Below, piece by piece: positions 38,733-50,169 of a DNA stretch of 64,000 nt. A model generated the notes under the pieces. That model searched no databases and was not told the DNA's origin. It saw only the letters and a list, made by a program, of their open reading frames with translations. Every line of letters starts with the position of its first letter. Within the stretch, counting starts at the first letter, position 1. The stretch comes from Siphonodentalium dalli (Eukaryota; Mollusca; Scaphopoda; Gadilida; Siphonodentaliidae): assembly GCA_032622095.1 (NCBI GenBank), contig CP136061.1, forward strand, positions 9,080,447 to 9,144,446. Direction: 5' to 3'. Both the position numbers and the translations under genes were made by a program.

Positions 38733-40509
38733 CGGGTTAGTCCAGGAGATATTGGTCGACCTCTGCATGCCCCCCCCCCCCCGGACTCAACTTCACCCCG
38801 CTTATTTTCTTTCTTAATGTCGCCTCTAATTTTTTTTTAAAGAAAAAAGTGGCCGCAGAGACTCCAGACAAGATGGCGTCCATCATGGCGGCCATTTTTG
38901 TATATGCACCAGGTCTCTTTGATCGCCGTTATAGTAAGGATGATATCATATGCGGTCTTGTTTTCCGCTCCATTCGTTATGCTAATATAAAACATTTACA
39001 ACTTAGCCCAAAATCAGACACCAGAATCTAATATGGCGGCCAAAATGGCCGCCGAAATGTGAAAATATGCTATTTTTCTGACATTTCACCACCTTTCGTT
39101 TGTCTCTGTGGGAAAATATTGGCATCTTGGCGTGATGTTATACATTTATCGTATAGAAGAGTCATTGATGAACACACGGTGACCATAATATGCATTCATT
39201 GTGGGAATTTTTTGTCCGATATCACGTTTTCGTAAATGCCGGTATAATAGGTCAAAGCCGAATCGACGCTAATAACGCGATGTAATGTTTCGAATCAATG
39301 AATGTTATTGCTATCATAACAAAATCCATGCATATATATATGCAGGAGAGATACTCGGGCTATGATTCATCTTATACCTGAGTTGAGGAATATTCTCCCA
39401 AATCCAAGATGGCGACCAAAATGGCCACCAGAAATAGAAAAATCGCCGAAAATCACAGATTTTGACATCATTGAGCGTTATTGTCGCGACAACTCCGCAC
39501 CTGTTTACTATTGTGAGTTGGGAACACTTAGTCTTTATATCATATCCAAATAAAAGTCCCCCAAATCTAAAATGGCGCCCACGATGGCGGACATATTTTG
39601 AAAAATCACCGAAATTCCTTCATTTTCACATCATTGGGCATTAATTTCGAGACAACTGCACCTATGCTGACAGTTGAGATGGAAATACTGAGGTGAAGTA
39701 ACTACATTGCATTCCATGCAAGAAATTGTTCTCCAAATCGAAGATGGCGGCCAAAATGGCGATCGAAATTTGAAAACAAGCTCACATTCCTTTACTTTCT
39801 GACGATGGGTGTTATTGTTACGCGAATTCTGCCCACAATTACATGTTCATATGGAACATTGAAATGAAGTATTCATTTGAGTTTGGCAAACTCACACAGT
39901 CAAGATGGCGGCCAAACTGGAGGCCAGAAATTTAAAAGAAGTCGATATTATCACATACTAATTTCAACTTTCTGTTATTATATCGATACGTATGGACGAA
40001 ACGGTACATAATATAAGCCATCTATTAGTTCCAACATAAGTCATAGCCTTCTGGAAGGATGAAAACCCACAATTGATAATCGCGATGCGGCATTTCGAAA
40101 TCCATTTTCTACTAAGCGCCCATAATGGCCGTAACCGTATATAGGTGCACCGAATAGTCATATTATGACTTCAAAGAATAAAAACAACAGTACCTGAGCT
40201 TATTCTGATTTGCCACATTCAGCTTTATCTGGATCAGTTTCCGTCTCTTCGTCAGATTAATCTATCTCGCTCACACTTGTTTGTAGAAAGGTTCCACTAA
40301 TTGGAATGTTTCAAACAATACATATGGCGATGTCCAGCTCACGTGTTTGTCTCGAAAGATGGGAATTCTCTTCCTTATTCTTGGCGAGCTTCATTCGTGG
40401 CAGCTTATGGTATCATTCAGATGCTAAATATTCGGTATGAGCGTCATCTTGTGCGATAAACTAGAAAGGTATGCGGTCGATGCGTATACTAGCTTTCAGA
40501 AGGACCTCT

Positions 40510-41141
40510 CTATCTGCGTATGTTCAGCTTTGGTGACCTTATGGGATAACAACATGTACACCTGGTGATCTTCCCAAACAGCAACTTCTCAATATACGGT
40601 TCATGAATATTAACATACTCATCTAATGGACTGACGTACCCGGACAACTTCTGTAAATGGCTTCGAATATTGAAAGCTTGACAATTGACGGATGCCTTTA
40701 TACTAAGTCGTAGAAGACCATAATGCATAATATACCCACATTTCTTGACCATGATCTTAGGAACATTCTTGTTGGCGCCCAGAAATCGTCTCACCGAACA
40801 GATCAAAGCAGATCATAACAATACATACGGTGCTAGTTTGTGGGCATGTGTCATGATAGTGGAAATGAAATTGGACCATAACTGCACCGTCCCTTCTTTG
40901 GGTATGTTTTAGATTCAGACAGGATCTCATATGTGGCTTTGCTTTCCTTGTATGCTACGATTGTATGTTTCCATCCATTTGGAAGCCGTTCATGATCAAT
41001 TGGACCAGACGTATACCATTGGCTACTACTATATAAGCCCCACCCAGACTGGGGTGTAGTCTTAAAGGCGATGCCTTTGATAATTGGTTGATATGTCATA
41101 CTCGCGCTTGGTGGTGGTCGGTAATGTTCAAGAAAGTACAA
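40510..41141 (-). pseudogene. Left-arm copy of unknown element gene, broken
   Basis: Open pieces at 41141-40851 (with TTPQSGWGLY, SSQWYTSGPIDHERLPNGW and YKESKATYEIL) and 40806-40510, separated by stops. Between them the minus strand shows a decayed FHYHDTCPQT, matching SHYHGACPQT of the right-arm copy. Tyr, Trp and His content is high and there is no signal peptide or membrane segment I can defend. Family not recognised. It reads outward from the palindrome centre. Confidence 0.45.
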
Positions 41142-41389
41142 ATGCCATCAACACAAGGGTGAAATGTTCAACGCGAAGAATATCCTGATGAATGTTACGT
41201 TGATGAGATCTTGCATTCAGTTCAACATACACCAAGTGATTTCTTGGTAACATCACCATTCCGACCATTTTCCTGGATGAGACATATTAACTACTATATT
41301 CTAAAGTTAGATATATATAAAGCTATATGATCATAACGGTCACGTTCCCCAACGACCACAGCCATTGCCATCGAGACTATAGTTCCTGA

Positions 41390-41888
41390 CATTTTCTTGA
41401 ATAATACCACCCACATACTGACACTAACCCTGAGATAGGATAAAAAGGGGAGGCTAGCATAGTATTATCCGGACAAAATTATACGTCTGGTCAAGTGGAA
41501 TCAGAACGGCTTCGAACGGATGTGGAAATACAATCTTACCACACCACACCCACACGCATGGCATTCTATATCTGAAACATGCACCAGGTGTATGGATGGT
41601 GTATACCGTGGCCCATTTCATTCCCACTATCATGGCGCATGTCCACAAACTAACACCGCGAGTATTGTTCTTCTCTGCTGGGAGCTATTCTACGAGACGA
41701 CTACGGGACATCACACAGTTTGCTTAGGATCATGGTCAAGAAGTGTGGTTAGTCGGTACATTATGGAATTTATGGTCTTCTCCTTAGCACATATACATCT
41801 GTCCAAGGGAATGAGACAGCTAGCAACCTTCGAAACACTGCCGAAGTTGTCCACGTATGCCAATGCGTTCGCTAAGTTTGTAAGTTGA
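41390..41888 (+). pseudogene. Right-arm copy of unknown element gene, broken
   Basis: Inverted relative of 40510-41141. DNA similarity is clear around TACGTCTGGTC, GAACGGCTTC, CCCATTTCATT and CACTATCATGGCGCATG. The clearest open part is 41520-41888, containing SHYHGACPQT and ending AKFVS. Frame shifts lie upstream of it. Function unknown; it reads outward towards the right end. Confidence 0.45.
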
Positions 41889-43743
41889 CGAACCATATCT
41901 ATTGAGAAGTGACTAGCTAACTGGTTCACCAGGTATACACGTCGTTAACCCCATGGCCATGGGGTATGAGACACATACATAGAGATGACATTCTGTAAGA
42001 TTGTATACTCATCGAGCATATGCCTTTCTAGTTCAAGATGACGCACATATCCCATATTTAGCAAATATTTAAAATCGTAAGCTAGACACCGTGACGTGGC
42101 AAATCAGAATATGTTATCATGTAATTGTTCTAATATGACTATTCGGTGCACCTACGGTTACGGCCGTTATCGGCGCTAAATGGAGAATGGATTTCGAAAT
42201 ACCATATCGCAATATTAATGGTGGGTTTTCGACTTTCCATAAGGATACGAGCTATGTTATACGTTTTGAAACGTTTTAAGTTGAATAGATGGTTTATATA
42301 CAGTTTCGTCCATACATATCCATATTATGACAAAAAGTTGGAAATTAGTATGCGAAAATATCGATTTCTTTTCAATTTCTGGCCGCCAATTTAGCCGCCT
42401 ACTTGACTGTGAGTATCAATTGATAAACACAAATGAATACTTCATATCAACATTCCATATCAACATGTAATGGTGGGTAGAAAACGCGAAACAATAACGC
42501 CCATCGTAAGAAAGTAAAGGAATGTAGGCGTGTTTTCAAATTTCGGTCGCCATTTTGGCCGCCATCTTCGATTTGGATAACAATTTCTTGCATGAGATGT
42601 ACGGTAATTACTTCACCTCAGTATTTCCAACTCAACTGTAAGCATGGGTGGAGTTGTCTTGACAATAATGCCCAATGATGTGAATATGAGAGAATTTCGG
42701 TGATTTTTCAAAATCTGTCCGCCATTTTGGGCGCCATTTTAGATTTGGGAGACTTTTATTTCGACATGGTACGACAGTTCTTCGCCTAAGTGTTTCCAAC
42801 TCACAATAGTAAGCACGTGTGGATTTGTCGTGACAATAACGCTCACTGATGTTAAAATCAGAGATTTTTCTATTTCTGGTGGCAATTTTGGCCGCCATCT
42901 TGGATTTGGGTGAATATTCCTCAACTCAGGTATAAGAGGAATCCTAGATCGAGTATCCCCTGCAAACATATATGCATGGGTGTTGTTATGATAGCAATAT
43001 CATTCATTGATTCAAAACATTACATCGCGTTATTCGCGTCGATTCGGCTTTGACCTATTATACCGGCATTTTGGAAAACGTGATATCGGATAAAAATATC
43101 CAACAATGAATGTATATTATGGTCCACTTGCGTTCGTTAATGACTCCTCTATACGATAAATGTATACATTCACGCGAAGATGCCAATATTTTTCCACAAA
43201 AACAAACGAAAGGTGGTGAATGTCAGAAAAATAGCATATTTTCACAATTCGACGACCATCTTGGCCGCCACATTGGATTCTGGTGTCGGATTTTGGGCTA
43301 ATTTGTAAGGGTTGTATATTAGCATAACGAAACGAGCGGAAAACAAGACCGCATGTGATATCATCTTTACTATAACGGCGATCAAAGACACCTGATGCAT
43401 ATAAACAAAATGGCCGCCATGATGGACACCATCTTGTTTGGGGTTTCTGTGGCCACTTTGTTTTCTTGTTAACAAGCGAAAAAAATAGAGGAGACATTAA
43501 GAAAGAAAATTAGTGGGGTGAAGTTGAGTCCTTGGGGGGGGTGCAGAGGTCGACCAATCTCTCCTGGACTAGGTAATATTCTAGTTAAATTTGGCCGCGG
43601 TGTATACTTTTGTGTGACTCTGGACCGTTGTGTTCATCACGACCTGTGTGTGTCGTGACAGTTTTGTGCGTTATTTTTTCAGTAAGGGGTGAATTACACT
43701 CTGACGGACCAGTTATAACTTATATTGCTCTTAATATACTCAC

Positions 43744-43944
43744 GCGCAAGTTGCTTCACAGGCGTTACCATACGAGATGCCGTTAACCCCACAGACAGTC
43801 TGGGCAGCGGTTGCGGGGGGACAATTACATATGACGGGACCGTTTATTCCTCCACCTCTGATAGCCTGGCCTGCTGCTCCAGAGCGGATGATGGGGATAG
43901 ATGTGTCCCCTGGACACGATCCTGGGCTCACCTCCGTCATACCA
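43744..43944 (-). CDS. Kazal gene, seventh visible exon (end of domain 5, start of domain 6)
   Basis: Exon of 201 nt, acceptor ATTTTCCAG before 43944, donor GTGAGT after 43744, phase 2 at both ends. It opens GMTEVSPGSC, which supplies the sixth Cys of the Kazal domain begun in 45969-46574 (10 residues from Cys5). A linker follows (PIIRSGAAGQAIRGGG), then a new Kazal start CNCPPATAAQTVCGVNGISY and NACEATC. Cys spacings of the new domain are C-1-C-9-C-10-C-3-C. Its reactive-site position (second residue after Cys2) is Pro, which is unusual for a protease inhibitor. The exon carrying its sixth Cys was not found below 43744, where transposons dominate. Confidence 0.85.
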
Positions 43945-44023
43945 CTGGAAAATATCACGTGGCTATTACTAAACTATAGTGTGCCAATGAATACAAGAAT
44001 ACTTGTTGTGAGGACGAATGAGG

Positions 44024-44052
44024 ATAGCATAGGATAGGATAGGATATGATAA
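44024..44052. repeat. (GGATA)n microsatellite
   Basis: Five tandem copies of GGATA within the intron upstream of the 43744-43944 exon. The adjoining 44053-44440 shows no other feature. Confidence 0.8.
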
Positions 44053-44463
44053 TTTTATTTACAATATACACACATGGAAAGTACAATTACAATTAATTAT
44101 AATATTAATAGACTATATTTACATACTAACTGTGATTATCACTAAATCCAGCATTCTGATTGGTCGGCAACCACGTGGCTAGTTGCAATTATTTCTCGGT
44201 GAACGCGCAACAGCCTCATAATTACATCATAACTGCAGCCTCATAATTACATCGACGCGTCATAGGTTTTGGAAAGACGAACGCGTAATGTTTTGGGCGC
44301 ATTTGAACTAGCGCAGGATTGACTTAATAAATCATCGGGTTTCAATATAAAGAGAAATTGTTCCTGTTAACTTTTGCCAGGGGTGGTATGGGATATTTTG
44401 GGCTGGTTTTGTCACGATACACTTTTCTATTTAAGTACATTTACATAAGTGGCTTTTTCGCTA

Positions 44464-44655
44464 AATGTATATAAATATAAGGATTAACTGTCATGTGGAC
44501 TGTTTTTATGGAGATGTAACCGTGAACTAAGTGGTCATAACTTGTATGTAAAACCCTTCGGGTTTTACACAAGTTATGACCACTTACCTCACGGTTACAT
44601 CTCCATAAAAAACAGTCCACATGACAGTTAATCCTTATATACATGTATATTGTTA
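44464..44655. repeat. ~190-bp near-perfect palindrome
   Basis: Left arm includes AAGGATTAACTGTCATGTGG, GGAGATGTAACCGTGA and GTGGTCATAACTTGT. The right arm returns ACAAGTTATGACCAC, TCACGGTTACATCTCC and CCACATGACAGTTAATCCTT. The loop is TTCG between AAACCC and GGGTTT. It lies in an intron of the Kazal gene and is a probable hairpin MITE. Confidence 0.9.
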
Positions 44656-45116
44656 GGGTGATATAGTCATGGCTGACTGTCTTCCTATCACCCCTGAATG
44701 TGGTGACAGATTATATGATGAAGATGGCCGAATTAATTTGATTGTTTTTGGGTTACGTTCATCGTGTGCAGACTGGGTTTTTAATAGGCTTTATTATGGC
44801 GATGGTACCAAAAGTGGTTCGTATGTATGGGCACCTAATTGGTCGATATAATGAATACTATGAATATACACGTGTGAGTGGAACCGAGTAGGAATAATGC
44901 GAGTGAGGTGTTGGGAAGTTTTTAATTAACATGTATACTTGAGTAAAAATTGTTTTTATATATTTGTTAGCAGAAAATTATGTATCGTTTATACAATCAG
45001 GGCATCTTCGGTTTTTGCATAAAGTTTGGATATAGTTCGTGGTCCCTTCGACAGTTGGTTTAGATGCTGCGTTTCAATTGAGAGGCCATTCCATTTAACC
45101 GCTATCAATCTGGCTA

Positions 45117-45623
45117 GTTAAAGGGGTACTGAACGATCTAATATCGATAATATATAGAAAACTAAGTAATTTGAGTCGAAGATGTATGCTGTAAACGTTC
45201 AGGTTAATAGGTTATCTTAAAATCAACGTTAATAATTTGATATAAATTTAATTTATGGCTGGAGTCATAAATTAAATTACGAATTTCCGTGTACAATACG
45301 TAATCAAAATAATTCACGGATAGTGGATTGGGCAAAGCGTGGGACACATAATCGTGTAAAAATTATGTTGATAAGGGGCTATACAATGACCTAATTAGTA
45401 TATGGGACAAGTATGCATATAATAGAACATTTATTTGATACATTTGCTTGAAAACTGTCCAAAAATTACTCGACAACGACAATTGGCATTTTCGCATTCC
45501 GGCTAATCTGCCACCCGTAACATTACTTCATACTCAACAGACTTTCAAATAAAGCAAATCTGGTTACCTTATTCAGAGACTAAAGAAACCAACAACAACA
45601 TATGGGTACAGTATCCCTTTAAC
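45117..45623. mobile_element. 507-bp MITE-like element
   Basis: Imperfect inverted termini GTTAAAGGGGTACTGAAC and GTACAGTATCCCTTTAAC. The interior holds a hairpin, AATTTAATTTATG against CATAAATTAAATT, near 45245-45280. The termini resemble those of 10667-11131 (TTAAAGGTACT...), so the two may be related. It lies in an intron. Confidence 0.6.
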
Positions 45624-45734
45624 TGTTACATCCGAATTACAGTAGTATTTACGGGGTATCTGTACTGTGACGATACCACCACTTAATTAAGGGATCATAC
45701 ATATCTAGATAAGACCAATATTCAGACCACATGT

Positions 45735-45968
45735 TACTTCCGGCGCCCCAATCATCACATTCATGATTGAACATATTTTACTTACGAAATCTCGTTCATA
45801 TATCTGTACGTTGTCATATATTACTTACCACCACCAAGCACCAATCTCTTGTATACGTCCGTGATCACATGTTACTTATGAACACCAAGCATCATATTCA
45901 TGTACGTGATGACATTTTACTTACAGCACCAGGCATCACATTCCTGTATTTGATAATATTTTACTTAC
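45735..45968. repeat. Degenerate ladder of duplicated splice donors below the 45969-46574 exon
   Basis: On the minus strand, the exon end TGATGCGTGGTGCTC|GTAAGT is followed by diverged copies at 43-50 bp spacing. Donor-like hexamers lie at + positions 45919-45924 and 45823-45828 (GTAAGT), 45873-45878 (ATAAGT), 45780-45785 (GTAAGT) and a decayed one near 45735. The copy at 45919 retains TGATGCCTGGTGCT before the donor. Confidence 0.75.
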
Positions 45969-46574
45969 GAGCACCACGCATCACATTCATGTATATACGT
46001 GATCATATTTTCGCCACAAACGTAACTGGCGGTCACATTGGGCGAGCAGGGGCAGTAGATGGGTACGTGTTCATAGTAAATCGGAACGTTAAAAGGAATT
46101 CCACCCGGCCCGTGTCCCAGTCCCATTCCTGCTCCAAGCATCATCGGGGGCATTGTAGACTGGATGTTATTGACGGTGCCGCTGGGTGGAGCTGCGACGT
46201 TGTTGGGTCCTACTTGACCGGCAGGTGGGTACTGTGCTGGGGCAGGTTGAAGCTGAGGTGCTGGAACACTCTGACCGGAATATTGAACGGACCCGCCCGT
46301 AGCGGAGCCGCCACCAGAGGTGGCATACGCCAACAGTGGGCCACCGGGCCTTACTTGTCCTGTCGCGACATACGTCTGTGGCACGGACCCTCCAGAAATA
46401 CGGAGTGGTTGATGGTTGGTTTGTTGAATAGGCGGTGGAGGTTGATACTGTTGTGGAGGTGGTTGATATTGTGCTTGCTGTTGTTGTGCTGGAGGTTGGT
46501 ATTGAGGAACTGCAGTTGTTGCGTCTCCGAAGCTTGGAATAGGACAGTAACCGTCTTGTTTAACTTTCGACCGC
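45969..46574 (-). CDS. Kazal gene, sixth visible exon with Gln/Pro/Gly-rich linker
   Basis: Largest exon seen (606 nt), acceptor CTTTTGACAG before 46574, donor GTAAGT after 45969, phase 2 at both ends. It opens RRSKVKQDGYC, giving the sixth Cys of the preceding Kazal domain (10 residues after Cys5 across the join). A long low-complexity linker follows: a Gln/Pro/Tyr part (PPAQQQQAQYQPPPQQYQPP) and a Gly/Pro/Met part (MLGAGMGLGHGPGG). It closes with the Kazal start CPCSPNVTASYVCGENMITY and ECDAWC. Such linkers suggest an extended secreted or matrix protein, which is inference. Both ends of the exon are embedded in arrays of duplicated splice sites. Confidence 0.85.
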
Positions 46575-46925
46575 CTGTCAAAAGATTAGAAATGTAACCG
46601 TCTTGTTTAACTTTCGACCGCCTGTCAAAAGATTAAAAATGTAACCGTCTTGTTTAACTTTCGACCGCCTGTCAAAAGATTAGAAATGTAACCGTCTTGT
46701 TTAACTTTCGACCGCCTGTCAAAAGATTAAAAATGTAACCGTCTTGTTTAACTTTCGACCGCCTGTCAAAAGATTAAAAATGTAACCGTCTTGTTTAACT
46801 GTCGACCGCCTGTCAAAAGATTAAAAATGTAACCGTCTTGTTTAACTTTCGACCGCCTGTCAAAAGATTAGAAATGTAACCGTCTTGTTTAACTTTCGAC
46901 CGCCTGTCAAAAGATTGGAAATTCC
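46547..46925. repeat. 47-bp minisatellite that repeats a splice acceptor and exon start
   Basis: Eight copies of a 47-bp unit. On the minus strand each unit reads CTTTTGACAG|GCGGTCGAAAG..., the acceptor plus the first 28 nt of the 45969-46574 exon. One copy is the functional exon start; seven lie upstream in the intron. Units are nearly identical (TTAGAA/TTAAAA, one GTCGAC variant). Because 47 is not a multiple of three, use of the next acceptor upstream would shift the exon's frame and reach a stop near 46351. Confidence 0.95.
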
Positions 46926-47195
46926 CATCGTTAAGCTGTATCTATTTCATGAAAAATACGAAACTTTTTGGATGTAGATTGAGAAAGATAAAGCAATGAC
47001 TTTGAGCTGGAGACTAGCTTTCACTAGTAATTAACATATAATTTACAATATACATGTTTTTTAATGCTTCATACATACAACGGCTTTTCTTCGATTCACT
47101 AAAGGCAGCGAAAATGACAACTTTTTCAAACAGCATCAGTTTGTCATACCAACGCCATATCAGTTCAGCGGGACCAATAAAAACCAAAGAAAATA

Positions 47196-47335
47196 AACAT
47201 GACCAATTAACCATGTAGATATAATAATTAACATGACCAATTAGCCATGTAAATATAATAATTAACATGACCAATTAACCATGTAAATATAATAAATTAA
47301 CATGACCAATTAATCATGTAAATATAATAGATTAC
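47196..47335. repeat. 35-bp minisatellite
   Basis: Four copies of AACATGACCAATTAACCATG with TAAATATAATAATT. It lies immediately downstream of the 47346 donor in transcript direction but does not include the donor. Confidence 0.92.
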
Positions 47336-47345
47336 GGATACTCAC

Positions 47346-47489
47346 GCACATTTTGTCGCTAGACACGGATTGTCGTATGTTCGGCCGTTGTCGGCGCACA
47401 CTGGGTGATATTCCATTGGACAGTGACACGATGGGTGCATGTTGAACAAGCTATGTCGACAGTTCCCCTGATAATTCACCGTCGTAGCC
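47346..47489 (-). CDS. Kazal gene, fifth visible exon
   Basis: Exon of 144 nt, acceptor TATTTTAACAG before 47489, donor GTGAGT after 47346, phase 2 at both ends. It opens ATTVNYQGNC, completing the Kazal domain begun in 51647-51808 with exactly 10 residues between Cys5 and Cys6. The next domain starts CHCPMEYHPVCADNGRTY and DNPCLATKC, spacing C-1-C-7-C-10-C-4-C, the most canonical Kazal domain in the window. The P1 position is Met, compatible with elastase- or subtilisin-like targets in known Kazal inhibitors; that is inference only. Confidence 0.9.
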
Positions 47490-47735
47490 CTGTTAAAATA
47501 GGAAACCAATTGGTGACTGATTATAACGAATACGTAAAGTGCATGCTGAACAAGCTATATCGACAGTTCGCCTGATAATTCACTGTCGTACCCCTGTTAA
47601 ATTAGGAAACCAATTGGTGACTGATTATAACAAATAGTACGCAACGTGCACGTTGAACACAATACATGTAATAATGTCGACAGTTTCCTGAGAATTCACC
47701 CTCATCCGCATGTTATATTAGATCGTTTAGTTAAT
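47430..47735. repeat. Triplicated splice acceptor with exon start (~104-bp unit)
   Basis: The 5' part of the 47346-47489 exon and the intron before it are repeated upstream. A second acceptor (CTAATTTAACAG before + position 47593) lies 104 bp from the used one and is followed by about 60 nt resembling the exon (GGTACGACAGTGAATTATC). A third, older copy near 47650-47720 keeps exon-like sequence but its AG is lost (ATATAACATGCGG). Confidence 0.85.
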
Positions 47736-47739
47736 ATTT

Positions 47740-48285
47740 CACACGCATACATGTATAAAGCGGCTCATAGCGGCTAGGTGGCAAACTGAACCAATTCGCT
47801 TCCATGTGTTGAACATTTCCATATAATATCAATAATTGACAAAATGGTTGTATATTATATTGGGAATACACATTATACCAACTGAGAAAATGCTCATCTT
47901 CCCTGTAATAAAGACATGGACTTAAATTCGGTAAGGTTTGTTCAATATTTGTGTTGTAAGCTAATCTACTGTTATATGAGGTCGATTCAAGAAATTTAGG
48001 TTACATTTAGGCGTACATGGTGTGCGCGTAATGTGATTACGTAGAATCATCTCATATTGATTCACTATTCCAATGGATATTGTCATTAGAAAATCGGCGT
48101 AACGATAACAATTAGGTTCAGCCACACGGACGTGTAACTTGTAATGTGCGTTACTATGGTCAGTCAGCTAATTTAACGGAGGCAAACATACATGCTTATT
48201 GAGATCGGCCAACGTCTATCGAAACTTGTTTCGAAGTAAATTCGTTGCTACGTTGTCTATACTATTCCAGGGTGGCATTACGAAA
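47740..48285. other. Unassigned intron sequence
   Basis: Intron of the Kazal gene between the 47489 and 51647 splice sites. I see no repeat, exon or RNA feature here. Confidence 0.5.
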
Positions 48286-48672
48286 AATACAGGTATCGTC
48301 TGTGTGCATGCGTGTGAAAACAGGAGTCATCTCCGTACATGTGTGTGAAAACAGGAGTCGTCTGCGTACATGTGTGTGAAAACGGGAGTCGTCTGCATAC
48401 ATGTGTGTGACAACAGGAGTCGTCAGCGTACATGTGTGTGAAAACAGGAGTCGTCTGCGTACATGCGTGTGAAAACAGAAGTAGTCTCCGTACATGTGTG
48501 TGAAAACAGGAGTCGTCTGCGTACATGTGTGTGAAAACTGGAGTCGTCTGTGTACATGCGTGTGAAAACAGGAGTCGTCTGCGTACATGTGTGTGAAAAC
48601 AGGTGTCGTCTGCGTACATGTGTGTGAAAACAGGTGTCGTCTGCGCACATGCGAGTGAAAACAGGTGTCATC
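48286..48672. repeat. 31-bp minisatellite
   Basis: About 12 copies of a 31-bp unit, GTGTGTGAAAACAGGAGTCG then TCTGCGTACAT. Minus-strand open frames in all three phases come from the lack of stops in the unit. Confidence 0.95.
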
Positions 48673-50130
48673 TCATCTGAGCCATTTGACTATATATGGT
48701 GTATAATGTGTATTATTTCTGAGCTGGGGAAGTGTGGCCATGTTGGTGGTCGTATAATAAATGGGTATAAATCTAGGCTTGGTTTTTGCCTGGAGTTGGA
48801 ACTCCAGATACTATGTTTTTTTTGGTTTTTTCAGGTTCCGATTTCAAACTTTTTTCTCATTGTGGCCGAGGGGTCATGGTCCCTCCAAGGGACTATCAAT
48901 CAAAATAATCTAGGCCTCAATTTTCCTGGAGCCAGTACGGAAATTTCAAGCCAATGGGGTGGGCGGGTGCAATTGGAATTACGCGAACTTGAGAGTTTAG
49001 CCTGGTTGAAGAGGATGTAGTTCGAAATTCCAAGGTCGACAACTCCCGCCCCAAACGAAGACACTCTAGCCACGTCCCTGTTAACCGTGTCGGACATGGC
49101 GTCTTCAACTATTTTAAGTATTGGCTATATTTGGCTATGAGCTCGATTAACTATTGAATGTCATTAGGCCCTCTATGGGTGTTTTTGTGATCGTGTTTTT
49201 TAGTATTCACTGGAGGTATGGGGGAAATATTATTAGAAAGGTACTTTGATATTTTCGTACCGGAATCATGGAAGATTGACAATAATTATTGTGGTCTAAT
49301 TATTCTGCATGCTATTTCGTGCATTATTCAGTAGTATGTAGTGTAATGGTGTTACTTTGGTATACTATTGAAAAACAATCGGTATTATTATTTTACTTTA
49401 GTAAAAAGGGAAAGTGTATTCACCACATTGATAGCCTGAATATAATTTATAAGCCATTGGGAGCCCGTGGCCTAGTGAAGTAAATTGTGGGGCATTTTAA
49501 TTGGAGTGCGCATGCGCGTTATTTTGTTTCTATTTCGGAGGGAGCTACTGCGATTCTGTCGCGATGAATATTCGTGTATCGCGTTGACGTTATTTCATGC
49601 AGCGGGTGTCTCTCGGGACATGCTTTATTGGACCATGGCTTGTTATTCGCACGTTAACCCTTAGCACATTGTCTGTTATCTCTTTATGTTGTTCTTTAAC
49701 CTGCTTTGTTGCATTGTTATTTGAACATATTTCATTTATTTTCACGTGACATAAATCGGAATGATATATACTATTATACTGCATGGGGATTTGACGATTG
49801 TGTAAGAAATTATTTCGAACATGAACCCTTCGAGCTGTTTGTTTATATCGGTGTTTAACATGTCAGTTGATATCGTTTATTGAAATTTTTCATTTAGTTA
49901 TACACGACAAATATCGTTATGTTATATTCTAAATGAATTGGGATGGTAGTTATTAAGCAATTCCCACATTACTCCTTCGTGATTGACTTTTCATTTCTCT
50001 GTGTACGGAATATATCTGAGCAATGAATAGAGATGTTATTAAGAAAAGTTCCAACGCTGACCTTCAAATTGGTTGTTTAACATACAATGTGGCCTAATTC
50101 TAAACATAATTTTAATTATGTGTACAGATC
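48673..50130. other. Unassigned intron sequence
   Basis: Intron sequence without a supported exon. The 48800-49100 portion is less AT-rich than its surroundings but shows no conserved frame and no Kazal Cys pattern. A short alternating GCGCATGCGCG lies near 49507. Confidence 0.4.
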
Positions 50131-50169
50131 ATACATCAGAATGCTATATGAATTGAGGAATGTTCAGAA

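Larger units (their letters stand above)
38733..43571. mobile_element. 4.8-kb quasi-palindrome (giant foldback element)
   Basis: Ends TAGTCCAGGAGATATTGGTC and GACCAATCTCTCCTGGACTA are inverted and are flanked by GGT on both sides (possible 3-bp target duplication). The outer arms (38733 to about 40222 and about 42090 to 43571) align well in reverse. Beyond that, the inner parts remain recognisably inverted copies (about 40550-41141 against 41390-41890). Only about 200 bp near 41200-41390 lacks clear symmetry. Each outer arm contains five or six paired motifs such as AAGATGGCGGCCAAAATGGC at about 160-bp spacing. No known transposase is recognised. Confidence 0.75.

Noticed and set aside
44669..44851. 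60-codon plus-strand frame next to the palindrome
   Set aside because: Short, on the opposite strand within an intron, with no recognised motif or splice support.
46351..46581. 76-codon minus-strand frame overlapping the sixth visible exon
   Set aside because: It is the alternative frame of the exon, reached only if an upstream decoy acceptor is used; the Kazal frame is the one with conserved Cys spacing.
48262..48671. Cys/His-rich frames resembling zinc-finger repeats
   Set aside because: The 31-bp unit is not a multiple of three, so the same peptide motif appears in all three frames; a repeat artefact.
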